NCBI RefSeq assembly: GCF_013085465.1 | Contig: NZ_CP049838.1 | Location: 248,001-312,000, forward strand | DNA length: 64,000 nt | Source: Streptomyces asoensis | GTDB lineage: Bacteria; Actinomycetota; Actinomycetes; Streptomycetales; Streptomycetaceae | Direction: 5' to 3' | Shown: in pieces, positions 44,696 through 54,125 of the stretch | How the letters are laid out: every line of letters starts with the position of its first letter | Position numbering within the stretch: the first letter of the stretch is position 1 | Position numbers and translations under genes: made by a program | The notes under the pieces: generated by a model | Told to the model about the DNA's origin: nothing | Seen by the model: only the letters and a program-made list of their open reading frames with translations | Databases searched by the model: none

Positions 44696-45874
44696 ATGTC
44701 TCCCACAGCCGCGGGAGCGCGGACTTGGCTGACCGAGGCGGACTGCGATCTCGACGCGTTCCGCTCACTGGTGGAGCAGCGCACCGACCTCGCCGATCAC
44801 CCCTCGGCCGAGCGGGTGGAGCACAACGTCCCGCTCTACGACAGCGCACGGCTGCGCTCCCTGTCGGCCACCCCGCAGGGCCGCCGGAGCGTGCAGGACG
44901 AATTGATACGGGCCCTGCTCGACGGGCCCGGCATCGTGGTCCTCAAGCGCGCCTTCACCGACGCGGCCGTCGTGGACGCGACGTCCGAGGCCTTCCACGC
45001 GCTGATCGAGGAGGAGCGCGCCACCGGTGCGGCCCGCGGCGACCACTTCGCCGAGCCCGGCGCGAACGACCGCGTCTGGAACGCCCTGGACAAGGTGGCC
45101 GTACGGGCGCCGGAGGCGTTCGCCGACTACTACGCCAACGACATCCTGGAGCTGATCGCCGAGGCCTGGCTCGGCCCCGCCTACCAGGTGACCTCCCAGG
45201 TCAACGTGGTCAACCCAGGGGGCGCGGCGCAGAGCGTGCACCGCGACTACCACCTCGGCTTCCTCTCCCAGGAGCGCGCCGCCGCCTACCCAGCGCACGT
45301 CCACCGCCTCTCACCGGTGCTGACCCTCCAGGGCGCGGTGGCGCACTGCGACATGCCCGTCGAGTCCGGCCCGACGCTGTACCTGCCGCACTCGCAGAAG
45401 TTCGAGCCCGGCTATCTCGCCTGGCGACTGCCGCAGTTCGTCGAGTACTTCGACGCCCATCACGTCCAACTCCCGCTGGAGAAGGGCGACGCGGTCTTCT
45501 TCAACCCGGCGCTCTTCCACGCCGCCGGCCACAACCGTTCGGCCGACATCAGGCGCATGGCCAATCTGCTGCAGATCTCCTCCGCCTTCGGCCGCGCCAT
45601 GGAGACGGTGGACCGCGAGGCGATGGCGAACGCGCTGTTCCCGGTGCTGTTGCGCCGCAAGGCCGAGGGCATGTCGCAGGACTGGCTGCGCCGCGTGGTG
45701 GCGGCCATCGCCGAGGGCTACCCCTTCCCCACCGACCTCGACCTCGACCCGCCGGTCGACGGTCTCGCCCCGCCCTCCCAGGCGGACACCCTCCGGCAGG
45801 CCGTCGTCGAGGGCTGGGCCCCGCAACGGCTGAGCCAGGAACTGCAGGCCGCCGCCAAGCGCCGCCGAAGCTGA
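44696..45874 (+). CDS. phytanoyl-CoA dioxygenase (PhyH) family oxygenase
   Basis: A 392-residue Fe(II)/2-oxoglutarate oxygenase. The metal triad is His182 and Asp184 (SVHRDYHLGF) with His275 (NPALFHAAGHNRS); Arg281 would bind 2-oxoglutarate. LYLPHSQKFEPGYLAW is the typical core strand. Start fixed by the ribosome binding site AAAGGA six bases upstream; longer readings run into the promoter. It leads a four-gene operon with an SDR and two Gfo/Idh/MocA dehydrogenases. A role in hydroxylating or O-demethylating a cyclitol is an inference; PhyH enzymes are not part of the standard inositol pathway. Confidence 0.85.
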   Translation: MSPTAAGARTWLTEADCDLDAFRSLVEQRTDLADHPSAERVEHNVPLYDSARLRSLSATPQGRRSVQDELIRALLDGPGIVVLKRAFTDAAVVDATSEAFHALIEEERATGAARGDHFAEPGANDRVWNALDKVAVRAPEAFADYYANDILELIAEAWLGPAYQVTSQVNVVNPGGAAQSVHRDYHLGFLSQERAAAYPAHVHRLSPVLTLQGAVAHCDMPVESGPTLYLPHSQKFEPGYLAWRLPQFVEYFDAHHVQLPLEKGDAVFFNPALFHAAGHNRSADIRRMANLLQISSAFGRAMETVDREAMANALFPVLLRRKAEGMSQDWLRRVVAAIAEGYPFPTDLDLDPPVDGLAPPSQADTLRQAVVEGWAPQRLSQELQAAAKRRRS

Positions 45875-45890
45875 AAAGGACACAGCACTC

Positions 45891-46667
45891 ATGGGACTGC
45901 TTGAGACCCCTCTGCTCGAAAATCTGGTCGTCCTCGTCAACGGCGGCAGCCAGGGCGTCGGCGCGGGCATCGTACGGGCAGCCGTGCGGGAAGGCGCGAA
46001 CGTCGTCTTCACCGGCCGCCGGGCCGATCTGGGCGAGAAGCTCGCCGCGGACACGGGTGCGCGCTTCGTGCAGACGGACCTCTCCGACCCGGCGCAGGCA
46101 CGCGACAGCGCCGTACAGGCCATCGATGCTCACGGACGCGTCGACTGCCTGGTCAACGCGGCGGGGCTGACGTCGCGCGGCTCGCTCCTCGACACCACGC
46201 CGGAACTCTTCGACCAGCACATGGCGATCAATCTGCGCGCGCCGTTCTTCGCGATGCAGGCGGCGGTGGCCGACATGACGGCCCGCAAGGCGCCGGGCAC
46301 CATCGTCAACATCATCTCCAACTGCGCGCACGGCGGTCCGCCCCACCTGGCGCCGTACTCGGCGGCCAAGGCCGGTCTGGGGGGCCTGACGCGCAACGCC
46401 GCCCACGCGCACCGCTGGGACCGCATCCGGATCAACGGCCTCAACATCGGGTGGACGGACACCGAGGGGGAGGACGCCACTCAGCGCGCCTTCCACGACG
46501 CGGGTGACGACTGGCGGGAGAAGGCCGCCCGGTCTCAGCCGATGGGCAAGCTCGGGCAGGTCGACGAGATCGCCGACTTCGTCGTCTTCCTGCTCTCCGA
46601 CCGTAGCGGGGTGGTGACCGGCTCGGTCATCGACTGGGACCAGAACGTCTTCGGCGGCCAGGACTGA
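45891..46667 (+). CDS. short-chain dehydrogenase/reductase
   Basis: A 258-residue classical SDR. Cofactor motif NGGSQGVGAG (17-26; Asn in place of the usual Thr), NAAG (89-92), and catalytic Ser143, Tyr156 and Lys160 (PYSAAKAGLGG). Oxidises or reduces a secondary alcohol. The C-terminus (DRSGVVTGSVIDWDQNVFGG) fits SDRs that act on sugar acids or cyclitols. AAAGGA precedes the ATG; 16 bases after PhyH, 28 before the IolG-like gene, so clearly co-transcribed. Confidence 0.9.
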   Translation: MGLLETPLLENLVVLVNGGSQGVGAGIVRAAVREGANVVFTGRRADLGEKLAADTGARFVQTDLSDPAQARDSAVQAIDAHGRVDCLVNAAGLTSRGSLLDTTPELFDQHMAINLRAPFFAMQAAVADMTARKAPGTIVNIISNCAHGGPPHLAPYSAAKAGLGGLTRNAAHAHRWDRIRINGLNIGWTDTEGEDATQRAFHDAGDDWREKAARSQPMGKLGQVDEIADFVVFLLSDRSGVVTGSVIDWDQNVFGGQD

Positions 46668-46695
46668 ACCGCCCTCGGGCTGAAGGAGCAAGATC

Positions 46696-47700
46696 ATGCG
46701 TATTGGCATCATGGGGCTGGGCCGGATCGGCAGCTTCCACACGGAAACCCTGTCCGGGCTGGACGCGGTGGACTCCCTGGTGGTCACCGACCCGGTGGCC
46801 GCAGCCGTCGCGACGGCTACCGAACGGTTCGGGGCCACCGCGGTGGACTCCCCCGAAGCGGTGCTCGCCGCCGGAGTCGACGGCGTCGTGATCGCCGCCG
46901 CGACCGATGCGCACCCCCGGCTCATCCTCGCCGCCGTGAAGGCGGGCATCCCCGTCTTCTGCGAAAAGCCCGTGGCCCGCGGCGTCGAGGAGAGCCTGGA
47001 GGTGCTGCGTGCGGTGGAGGGCAGCGGCGTCGAGGTGCACATCGGCTACAACAGACGCTTCGACGCGGGCTGTGTGGCCGCGCGCGAGGCCGTGGTGAGC
47101 GGTGAGCTCGGCGACCTGCACACCGTACGGTCCACCACTCTCGACCCCGCACCGCCGCCGCCCGCCTACGTGGCCGTCTCCGGCGGCATCTTCCGCGACT
47201 GTTCCGTGCACGACTTCGACATCGTGCGCTGGGTGACCGGCCGCGAGGTGGTCGAGGTGTACGCGACCGGCGGCAACCGCGGCGCGGACTACATCCGTGA
47301 GGCGGGCGACGTCGACACGGCGTCCACTTTGCTCACCCTCGACGACGGCGCGATCGCCGTCATCTCCAACTCCCGCCACAACGCCCGCGGTTACGACGTG
47401 CGCCTGGAACTGCACGGCATGAAGGACAGCATCGCGGTCGGCCTGGAGGACAAGCTGCCGCTGCGGTCGGTGGAGCCCGGGGCGACCTTCCCGGCCGGTA
47501 CCCCGCACGACTTCTTCATGGACCGCTTCACCGCCGCCTACCGCGCCGAACTCACCGCGTTCACCGAGGTCGTCGCGGGCACCCGTACCTCCCCGTGCAC
47601 GGTCGCGGACGCCATCGAGGCGAGCTGGATCGCCGAGGCGTGCACCCTGTCCCTCCATGAGCACCGGCCCGTACGACTCGACGAGGTGCGTAAGGGATGA
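46696..47700 (+). CDS. iolG: inositol 2-dehydrogenase-like protein (Gfo/Idh/MocA)
   Basis: A 334-residue NAD-dependent dehydrogenase. Rossmann start MRIGIMGLGRIGSFHTETLS; catalytic Lys91 (FCEKPVARG), then Asp168 and His172 (GGIFRDCSVHDFDIVRW), matching the Lys/Asp/His set of inositol dehydrogenases. GAAGGAG before the ATG. The next gene overlaps its stop by four bases (ATGA). Which inositol isomer it prefers cannot be read from the sequence; another IolG-like gene sits at 48780. Confidence 0.85.
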   Translation: MRIGIMGLGRIGSFHTETLSGLDAVDSLVVTDPVAAAVATATERFGATAVDSPEAVLAAGVDGVVIAAATDAHPRLILAAVKAGIPVFCEKPVARGVEESLEVLRAVEGSGVEVHIGYNRRFDAGCVAAREAVVSGELGDLHTVRSTTLDPAPPPPAYVAVSGGIFRDCSVHDFDIVRWVTGREVVEVYATGGNRGADYIREAGDVDTASTLLTLDDGAIAVISNSRHNARGYDVRLELHGMKDSIAVGLEDKLPLRSVEPGATFPAGTPHDFFMDRFTAAYRAELTAFTEVVAGTRTSPCTVADAIEASWIAEACTLSLHEHRPVRLDEVRKG

Positions 47701-48716
47701 CGGACGAGCCCCTGCGGATCGGCGTCCTGGGCGCGGCCCGGATCGCCGAGCTGTCCATCGTCGGGCCGGCCCGCGCCGGCGGCCACCGCCTCGTCGCGGT
47801 GGCCGCCCGCGACCGGGACCGGGCCGAGGCCTTCGCCGCCACGCACGGTGTGGAACGGGTGGCCGGCTCCTACGCCCACCTTGTCGCCGACCCGGAGATC
47901 GAGGTCGTCTACAACCCGCTGGCCAACAGCCTGCACGGGCCGTGGAACCTGGCCGCCCTCCAGGCCGGCAAGCACGTCCTGACCGAGAAGCCGTCCGCGA
48001 GCAATACGGCGGAGGCGGCCGAGGTCCACGACGCCGCCGCCAAGGCGGGCACGGTGTTCATGGAGGGCTTCCACTACCTGTTCCACCCGGTCACCCTGCG
48101 CCTGCACGAACTGCTGGACAGCGGAACGCTGGGCGAACTCCGGCACGTGGAGACCATGGTCGCCATGCCCGCCCCGCCGGACAGCGACCTACGGTGGTCG
48201 CTCCCGCTCGCGGGCGGCGCGCTGATGGACCTCGGGTGCTACAGCCTGCACGCCCAGCGCATGCTCGCGCCCTGGGCGGGCGGGGCGCCCCGGCTCGTCG
48301 CCGCGCGCGGTGGTGAGAAGGCCGGGGCCCCGGGGGTCGACGAGTGGCTGGACGCCGATCTGGAGTTCCCGGGCGGTGCCACGGGCAGCGCCCGCTGCCA
48401 CATGGCCCACGACACCTGGCAGATGAGCTGCCACGTCGTGGGCTCGCGCGGCGAAGCCACGGTGGTGAACTTCGTCCAGCCGCACCTGGACGACCGGGTC
48501 GTCGTGCGTACGGCCGCCGGGGAGCGCACCGAGGAGCTCGGCCGCCGGTCCTCGTACACCTACCAGCTGGAGGCCTTCGCCGCCCACCTGCGGCACGGCG
48601 CACCGCTGGCGCTCGACGCCGACGACGCGTTGACCACCATGCGGCTCATCGACACCTGCTACCGGGCGGCCGGGTTCCCGATCCGGCCGCGTACGGTCCT
48701 TCCGGCCCCTGCATGA
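47697..48716 (+). CDS. Gfo/Idh/MocA family oxidoreductase
   Basis: A 339-residue dehydrogenase of the glucose-fructose oxidoreductase/D-xylose dehydrogenase-like branch: LRIGVLGAARIAELSIVGPA, LTEKPSASNTAEAAEV (Lys98) and GFHYLFHPVTLRLHELLDSG. Overlaps the previous gene by four bases. Ends at a strong bidirectional hairpin. Probably works with its partners on a cyclitol derivative or an opened sugar; exact substrate unknown. Confidence 0.82.
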   Translation: MTDEPLRIGVLGAARIAELSIVGPARAGGHRLVAVAARDRDRAEAFAATHGVERVAGSYAHLVADPEIEVVYNPLANSLHGPWNLAALQAGKHVLTEKPSASNTAEAAEVHDAAAKAGTVFMEGFHYLFHPVTLRLHELLDSGTLGELRHVETMVAMPAPPDSDLRWSLPLAGGALMDLGCYSLHAQRMLAPWAGGAPRLVAARGGEKAGAPGVDEWLDADLEFPGGATGSARCHMAHDTWQMSCHVVGSRGEATVVNFVQPHLDDRVVVRTAAGERTEELGRRSSYTYQLEAFAAHLRHGAPLALDADDALTTMRLIDTCYRAAGFPIRPRTVLPAPA

Positions 48717-48725
48717 CGAAGAGCG

Positions 48726-48768
48726 AACGGGGGAGGGCGGTACCGGACCGGTACCGCCCTCCCCCGTT
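48726..48768. terminator. bidirectional hairpin terminator
   Basis: Two perfect 21-base arms (AACGGGGGAGGGCGG...) around one A, between the converging dehydrogenase genes (stops at 48716 and 48780). Confidence 0.85.
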
Positions 48769-48779
48769 GTGTCCACGGA

Positions 48780-49799
48780 CTACCGGTACAAGGCCGGCCG
48801 TTCGATCATCTCGACCTCGACGCGCCGTCCCTCCCGCTGGGACAGCACGCCCGCCTCGCACACGGCCGCTGCCGCGTAGCCGTCCCAGACGCCGGGGCCG
48901 GTGACCTCCCCGCGCCGCGTGGCATCCACCCAGCCCTGCACCTCACGGTCGTATGCGTCCTCGAACCGCTCGACGTAGTCCGGCGTGATACGTCCGCCCC
49001 AGTGGCCGTCGGCGCTCGTCCGCGGCCCGTGCTCGTCACCGATGCGCACGGTGCCCCGCTCGCAGACAGCTTCGGCGTGCACCTGGTAGCCGTAGCCGCA
49101 GTGGCCGAAGATCTCGACGTCGGCCAGGGCGCCCGAGTCGGTTTCGAAGAGGATGAACTGAGGGTCGTTCATACCGGCCGGAGCGTGCGACGTCGGGGCC
49201 GGCTTGTGCACGGTGACCGCCGTGATCTCCTGATCAAGCAGCCAGCGCGTCACGTCCATCTCGTGGACCACCGAGTCGTTGATGAGCATCTCTTCGGTGA
49301 ACCACGGCGGCATCGACAGGTTCCGGTGCCGATGGTGCAGCATCAGTGCCCTGCCGAGTTCCCCGCCGTCGAGGAGCCGCTTCAACTTCATGTAATCGGT
49401 GTCGTAGCGTCGCATGAAGCCCACCTGGATACGCCGGTGTCCGAGCCGCTGCTCCGCCTCAAGTACGCGAAGAGCGGCGGCCGCATCGGGGGTGAGCGGC
49501 TTCTCGCAAAGCACCGGCAGGTCACGGCTGAGGGCTTCCAGCAGGGCCGCCTCGTGGGCCGGCCCCGGGGAAGCGATGAGTACGGCGTCCACGTCCTGGG
49601 ACGCCATGGCCGCCGCGAGGTCGGTGTACGCCGTGCAGCCTTCGATGGCGTTCGCGAGCGTCTTGGCGCGCTCCGCCTCGATGTCGACGACGGCGCTCAC
49701 GCGTGCCCCGCTGATGACGTCGTGGAGTCTGCGCACATGGTCCGCGCCCATCTTGCCGGTGCCGACGACGGCAACACCCAGTGCTTGCTGAGGTGGCAT
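48780..49799 (-). CDS. iolG: inositol 2-dehydrogenase (Gfo/Idh/MocA)
   Basis: A 339-residue enzyme: [20 protein letters not shown] start, catalytic Lys100 ([11 protein letters not shown]), and Asp175/His179 ([14 protein letters not shown]). [20 protein letters not shown] is typical of IolG. Oxidises myo-inositol to scyllo-inosose in the cytoplasm. It is the last gene of the sugar-binding-protein/permease/ATPase operon (29 bases after the ATPase), which links uptake with the first oxidation. GGGAGA lies ahead of the ATG at 49799. One of at least two IolG-like proteins here. Confidence 0.85.
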   Translation of the reverse strand: MPPQQALGVAVVGTGKMGADHVRRLHDVISGARVSAVVDIEAERAKTLANAIEGCTAYTDLAAAMASQDVDAVLIASPGPAHEAALLEALSRDLPVLCEKPLTPDAAAALRVLEAEQRLGHRRIQVGFMRRYDTDYMKLKRLLDGGELGRALMLHHRHRNLSMPPWFTEEMLINDSVVHEMDVTRWLLDQEITAVTVHKPAPTSHAPAGMNDPQFILFETDSGALADVEIFGHCGYGYQVHAEAVCERGTVRIGDEHGPRTSADGHWGGRITPDYVERFEDAYDREVQGWVDATRRGEVTGPGVWDGYAAAAVCEAGVLSQREGRRVEVEMIERPALYR

Positions 49800-49828
49800 G
49801 TTCGTGGTGTCTCCCGTGCTGGTGAGGG

Positions 49829-50731
49829 TCAGTTGGGCTGGGGGGCGCCGACCTGTAGGTCGGCCTCCTCGGGGAGCTCCTCTACGTCCACGCCGCGGAC
49901 CTGGGACAACTCGTGCTTGAGAGCCGCGAGTTCGGCGCCCCCGGCCATGTGGTTGGTCAGCTCCTCCAGCGTGATCCGACTGCGCTCCGCACTGAGTTCC
50001 ATGGTGCCCAGGCGCAGGACGCTGAAGTGGTCGCCGACCATGTAGGCGTGGTGGGGGTTGTGGGTGATGAAGATGACGCCGAGGCCGCGGTCGCGGGCGG
50101 CGGCGATGTACTTCAGGACCACGCCGGACTGCTTGACGCCGAGGGCGGCGGTGGGCTCGTCCAGGATGAGGACGCGGGCGCCGAAGTGGACGGCGCGGGC
50201 GATGGCGACGCACTGGCGCTGGCCGCCGGAGAGGGTGCCGATGGGCTGTTCGAGGTCGTCGAGGACGATGCCCATGTTGCGCAGTTCCTCGTCGGCGGTC
50301 TTCTTCATCTTCTCGATGTCGAGCCGGCGCACGGGCCAGGGGCCCTTGGTGAGTTCGGAGCCGAGGAAGAAGTTGCGCCACACCGGCATCAGCGGGACCG
50401 TCGCGAGGTCCTGGTAGACGGTGGCGATGCCCTTGTCGAGAGCCTCACGGGGAGTGGAGAAGCGGACAGTCTCGCCCTGGACGAGGAACTCGCCCTCGGT
50501 GTGCTGGTGCAGCCCCGAGACGATCTTGATGAGGGTGGACTTGCCGGCGCCGTTGTCACCCAGCACACAGGTCACCTTGCCGGAGTACACCTTCAGGTCA
50601 ATGCCGTGCAGGGCGCGGATGTTGCCGTACGACTTGCCCGCGTCGCGCAGTTCGACGAGGGCGGTGTCCGTCGTGGGCACGCTCTCCTCGAGGACGGCCC
50701 CGTGCGTGCCGGTTGCGTTGGTACTTGTCAT
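49829..50731 (-). CDS. sugar/cyclitol ABC transporter ATPase (CUT2-like)
   Basis: A 300-residue single-domain ATPase: Walker [10 protein letters not shown] (58-66), signature LSGGQRQ (167-173) and Walker B LILDEP (188-193). Unlike most CUT2 (ribose/inositol-type) systems, whose ATPase is a ~500-residue tandem, only one nucleotide-binding domain is encoded, as in FrcA-type systems. A ~50-residue C-terminal tail follows. Between the permease (5 bases) and IolG genes. Confidence 0.9.
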   Translation of the reverse strand: MTSTNATGTHGAVLEESVPTTDTALVELRDAGKSYGNIRALHGIDLKVYSGKVTCVLGDNGAGKSTLIKIVSGLHQHTEGEFLVQGETVRFSTPREALDKGIATVYQDLATVPLMPVWRNFFLGSELTKGPWPVRRLDIEKMKKTADEELRNMGIVLDDLEQPIGTLSGGQRQCVAIARAVHFGARVLILDEPTAALGVKQSGVVLKYIAAARDRGLGVIFITHNPHHAYMVGDHFSVLRLGTMELSAERSRITLEELTNHMAGGAELAALKHELSQVRGVDVEELPEEADLQVGAPQPN

Positions 50732-50736
50732 TCGGG

Positions 50737-51819
50737 TCACCTCCGGGTGGCCGTGCGCTGGACCCACAGATTGATCAGGACGGCGCCCAGGAGCATGACG
50801 CCGAGGAAGGCCTTGAACCAGTCGGGGTTCCAGCCCGCGTAGACGATGCCCTGCTGCACCATCCCGAACATGAACGCCCCGAAGACCGGGCCGATCGCCG
50901 AGCCGGCGCCGCCGGTCAGCAGACAGCCGCCGATGACGGCCGCGGAGATGTAGATCAGCTCCTGCCCGACACCCTCGCCCGACTGCACCGTGTTGAACGT
51001 GAACAGCTGGTGCATCCCGACGAACCAGGCACCGAAACCGACCAGCATGAACAGCGAGATCTTCGTGAACGTCACGGGCACGCCGACCGCCCGCGCGCTC
51101 TCCTTGTTACCGCCCACCGCGAAGACCCAGTTGCCGTACTTCGTCCGCAGCAGCACCCAGGTGGCGATGGCCGCGAAGACCAGCCAGTACACGATGGTGA
51201 TCTTGACCTGGACGCCGCCGACGTCGAAGGACGAGGCGAAGACCTTCTTCGCCTGACCGAAGCCGTCCATGTCACTGATGTCGTCGGTGGCCACGTTCGT
51301 GGTGACCAGCTTGGTCACCGCGAGGTTGACACCCTGGAGGATCAGGAACGTGCCCAGCGTGATCAGGAAGCTCGGCAACCCAGTCTTCACGACCATCCAG
51401 CCGTTGAGGAAGCCGACCGCCAGCGACACCAGCAGCGCGACGACCACGCCCACCCAGACGTTCATGCTCAGCTGGTAACAGATCATGGCGGCGGTAAGCG
51501 CCGAGGTGATGACGGCGACACCGGCCGACAGGTCGAACTCGCCGCCGATCATCAGCATCGCCACCGGCAGCGCCATGATCCCGATCGTCGACGACTGATA
51601 CAGGATGTTGGCCATCGAACTGCCGTCACGCACCGGCGGCGCCGCGATCAGGAAGAACACGTACACCGCGACCGCACCGAGGAACACCCCCACCTCGGGA
51701 CGCGCCAACAGCCGGATCGCCAAGGGGCGCTGTGCGGTGCGCCCGTCCTTCTGGTGCGCCGGCGGGGCCGGCGACGGGGAGCCCGTCGCCGGAGCCGTGG
51801 TCTGGGTCATGGTGGTCAC
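50737..51819 (-). CDS. sugar/cyclitol ABC transporter permease (RbsC-like)
   Basis: A 360-residue membrane protein with about nine helices and the CUT2 permease layout: [60 protein letters not shown] (the ATPase-coupling loop) and [23 protein letters not shown] at 51819 overlaps the TGA of the binding-protein gene (GTGA), so translation is coupled; an ATG nine bases later is possible. Confidence 0.9.
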   Translation of the reverse strand: MTTMTQTTAPATGSPSPAPPAHQKDGRTAQRPLAIRLLARPEVGVFLGAVAVYVFFLIAAPPVRDGSSMANILYQSSTIGIMALPVAMLMIGGEFDLSAGVAVITSALTAAMICYQLSMNVWVGVVVALLVSLAVGFLNGWMVVKTGLPSFLITLGTFLILQGVNLAVTKLVTTNVATDDISDMDGFGQAKKVFASSFDVGGVQVKITIVYWLVFAAIATWVLLRTKYGNWVFAVGGNKESARAVGVPVTFTKISLFMLVGFGAWFVGMHQLFTFNTVQSGEGVGQELIYISAAVIGGCLLTGGAGSAIGPVFGAFMFGMVQQGIVYAGWNPDWFKAFLGVMLLGAVLINLWVQRTATRR

Positions 51820-52835
51820 CGGGTACCCTTCGCGGCGAAGGTGGCGATGGTGTCGACGTTGGTCTTGTCGACGAAGGCCGGGCCGGTGAGCACGGGCTCC
51901 TCGCTGCCGCCGCTGTAGTTGCCGTTCGTCTTGTAGAGCCAGAGGGAGTCGACCGACAGGTAGCCCTGGAGGTAGGGCTGCTGGTCGACGGCGAACTGGA
52001 TGCTGCCGTTCTGGACGGCCTTCACGAGGTCCTTGTTGAGGTCGAACGTGGCGAGCTTGGCCTTACTGCCGGCGTCGGCGATGGACTGGACGGCTGTCAG
52101 CGCGTACGGGGCGCCGAGCGTGACGACCTCGTCGATCGTCTTGTCCTGCGTGAGCTTGGCGGTGATCGTCGACTTCAGCGCCGGCATGTCGGCGCCGTTG
52201 ACATAGAGGATCTGCGTCTTGCCCGTGAACCCCTTCTTCACGCCCGCGCACCGGGCCTCCAGAGCGACGTGGCCCTGCTCCTGGATCACGCAGACGGCGT
52301 TCTTGGCGCCGAGGGCGGACAGCTTCCTGCCGATCGCCTCGCCGGCGACCGTCTCGTCCTGACCGAAGTAGGACAGCAGTCCCTGGCTCTTCCAGTCGTC
52401 GACACCGCCGTTGAAGCCGACGATGGGGATGCCCGCCGCCTTGGCCTTGGCGACGACATCCTTCATGGCGTCGGGCTTGGCGAGAGTGACCGCGATGCCG
52501 TCGACCTTCTGGTCGATTGCGTTCTGCACCAGGTTGGCCTGGTTGCCCGCGTTGGGATCCGAGGAGTAGACCAGCTTGACGTTGTCCTTGGCTGCGGCGG
52601 CCTCGGCGCCCTTGCGGATGGTGTCCCAGAACGTGTCGCCGGGGACCGCGTGCGTGATCATCGCGACCGTCATACGGGGAGTGCCGGCCTTGCCTGCGGA
52701 GGCTGCCGAGCCGCTCTCTTCGGACTGCTTGCCGCCGGAGCTGCTGGAGCAGCCGGCGACCAGCAGTGCGGCGGCTGCCGCCACTGCGGCTACGGGGACG
52801 ATTCTGCGGGAGCGGGCGTGGGAGGAACGGTCCAT
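51816..52835 (-). CDS. sugar/cyclitol-binding lipoprotein
   Basis: A 339-residue substrate-binding protein anchored as a lipoprotein: signal ends LLVAGC with the modified Cys29, then a Ser/Gly linker. The type-I binding fold shows MTVAMITHAVPGDTFWDTIR, NLVQNAIDQKVDGIAVTLAK, IVGFNGGVDDWKSQGLLSYF and FDLNKDLVKAVQNGSIQFAV, as in ribose/inositol-binding proteins. Leads the transporter operon; divergent from iolC. Substrate inferred to be an inositol from context. Confidence 0.88.
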   Translation of the reverse strand: MDRSSHARSRRIVPVAAVAAAAALLVAGCSSSSGGKQSEESGSAASAGKAGTPRMTVAMITHAVPGDTFWDTIRKGAEAAAAKDNVKLVYSSDPNAGNQANLVQNAIDQKVDGIAVTLAKPDAMKDVVAKAKAAGIPIVGFNGGVDDWKSQGLLSYFGQDETVAGEAIGRKLSALGAKNAVCVIQEQGHVALEARCAGVKKGFTGKTQILYVNGADMPALKSTITAKLTQDKTIDEVVTLGAPYALTAVQSIADAGSKAKLATFDLNKDLVKAVQNGSIQFAVDQQPYLQGYLSVDSLWLYKTNGNYSGGSEEPVLTGPAFVDKTNVDTIATFAAKGTR

Positions 52836-52974
52836 CTTTCCGGCACCTCACTGTGCTACAGGGGAAAGGGAGAAGCGGTTGACCGGCGAACACTGCCGAT
52901 CACATGCCGTTAACACGGCTGTTGCTCATGACGAGATAGAACCGTCACGCCACCCTGAGGTCAACGTTTGCAAT

Positions 52975-53004
52975 GACATCATTTGCCCATCAAGGCAAGA
53001 TGTC
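52975..53004. promoter_or_regulatory. imperfect palindrome, candidate iol operator
   Basis: GACATCATTTGCC faces GGCAAGATGTC across CATCAA. It is the most symmetrical element in the 296-base region between the transporter and iolC operons and could be the binding site for the GntR protein encoded at 57488, or for the LacI protein at 43542. Confidence 0.45.
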
Positions 53005-53015
53005 AGAACAATTGC

Positions 53016-53045
53016 TTGACGGTGGTTGTCCGTGACCTCTACACC
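53016..53045 (+). promoter_or_regulatory. candidate iolC promoter
   Basis: TTGACG (53016-53021), an 18-base spacer, TACACC (53040-53045). It would leave a leader of about 80 bases before iolC and sits 11 bases after the palindrome, where a bound repressor would block it. Confidence 0.4.
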
Positions 53046-53131
53046 TGAAATGGCCGGGCGTCCCCGGCCCTTTCCCCTCGCCTTCCTGATCGCGACGGGG
53101 AGATGCGCGCCCGCATGCAGGAGATCCGCGA

Positions 53132-54094
53132 ATGAACACTTCTTTCGATGTAATAACCATGGGTCGGACGGGCGTCGACATATATCCCCTACAGACCGGG
53201 GTGCCGCTGGAAAAAGTCGAGAGCTTCGGCAAGTTCCTGGGAGGCTCCGCTACCAATGTCGCGGTCGCCTCCGCCCGTCTCGGACGTTCCACCGCCGTGA
53301 TCACCCGAACCGGACAGGACCCGTTCGGCAGGTATGTGCACGAGGCACTCAGGGGGTTCGGCGTCGACGACCGCTGGGTGTCGCCCGTGGCAGACCATCC
53401 GACGCCCGTCACCTTCTGCGAGATTTTCCCCCCGGACGACTTCCCCCTGTACTTCTATCGGCAGCCCAAGGCCCCCGACCTGGAGATCAGGACCGAGGAG
53501 CTAGACCTGGACGCCATCCGGAACGCTCTCGTCTTCTGGATCACCGGCACCGGTCTGTGCGAGGAGCCCAGCCGCTCCGCCACGCTGGCCGCCCTCGAAG
53601 CACGCGCCAAGCGGGGCATCACCGTCTTCGACCTCGACTGGCGCTCGGAACTCTGGAACGGCACAGCCCGGAAGGACCCCGCCGAGGCCCGTCCGTACTA
53701 TGCCGAGGCGCTCCGGCACACCACCGTCGCCGTCGGCAACCTCGCCGAGTGCGAGGTCGCGACCGGCGTGCGTGAACCGAATGCCTGCGCACAGGCCCTG
53801 CTGGACGCCGGTGTGGAGCTAGCCGTCGTGAAGCAGGGCCCCAAGGGCGTGCTCGCCGTGCACCGAGACGGCACGGTCGCCGAGGTACCGCCCACGCCCG
53901 TCGAGGTCGTCAACGGACTGGGGGCCGGCGACGCGTTCGGCGGTGCGCTCTGCCACGGCGTCCTGGCGGGCTGGGACCTGGAACGGATCATGCGCTACGC
54001 GAACGCGGCCGGCGCCCTCGTCGCCTCACGGCTCGCCTGCTCCTCCGCCATGCCCACCCAGGACGAGCTGCGCGACTTTCTCGCCGTCCGCTGA
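53132..54094 (+). CDS. iolC: 5-dehydro-2-deoxygluconokinase
   Basis: A 320-residue PfkB-family kinase. N-terminal substrate motif GKFLGGSATNVAVASARLGR, YFYRQPKAPDLEI (characteristic of IolC) and the C-terminal anion-hole/base motif GLGAGDAFGGAL with Asp267. Phosphorylates 2-deoxy-5-keto-D-gluconate to the 6-phosphate. First gene of the rightward iol operon; the aldolase-like gene follows after 31 bases. Confidence 0.92.
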   Translation: MNTSFDVITMGRTGVDIYPLQTGVPLEKVESFGKFLGGSATNVAVASARLGRSTAVITRTGQDPFGRYVHEALRGFGVDDRWVSPVADHPTPVTFCEIFPPDDFPLYFYRQPKAPDLEIRTEELDLDAIRNALVFWITGTGLCEEPSRSATLAALEARAKRGITVFDLDWRSELWNGTARKDPAEARPYYAEALRHTTVAVGNLAECEVATGVREPNACAQALLDAGVELAVVKQGPKGVLAVHRDGTVAEVPPTPVEVVNGLGAGDAFGGALCHGVLAGWDLERIMRYANAAGALVASRLACSSAMPTQDELRDFLAVR

Positions 54095-54125
54095 CCCCCA
54101 CACGCCTCATCGAAAGAGGTCATCC

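Noticed and set aside
48726..48768. Hairpin considered as a riboswitch or attachment site
   Set aside because: A perfect stem between two converging stops is adequately explained as a bidirectional terminator.
50713..52913. Long rightward readings over the transporter genes
   Set aside because: Antisense of permease and binding-protein genes; compositions biased, no motif, no ribosome binding site.
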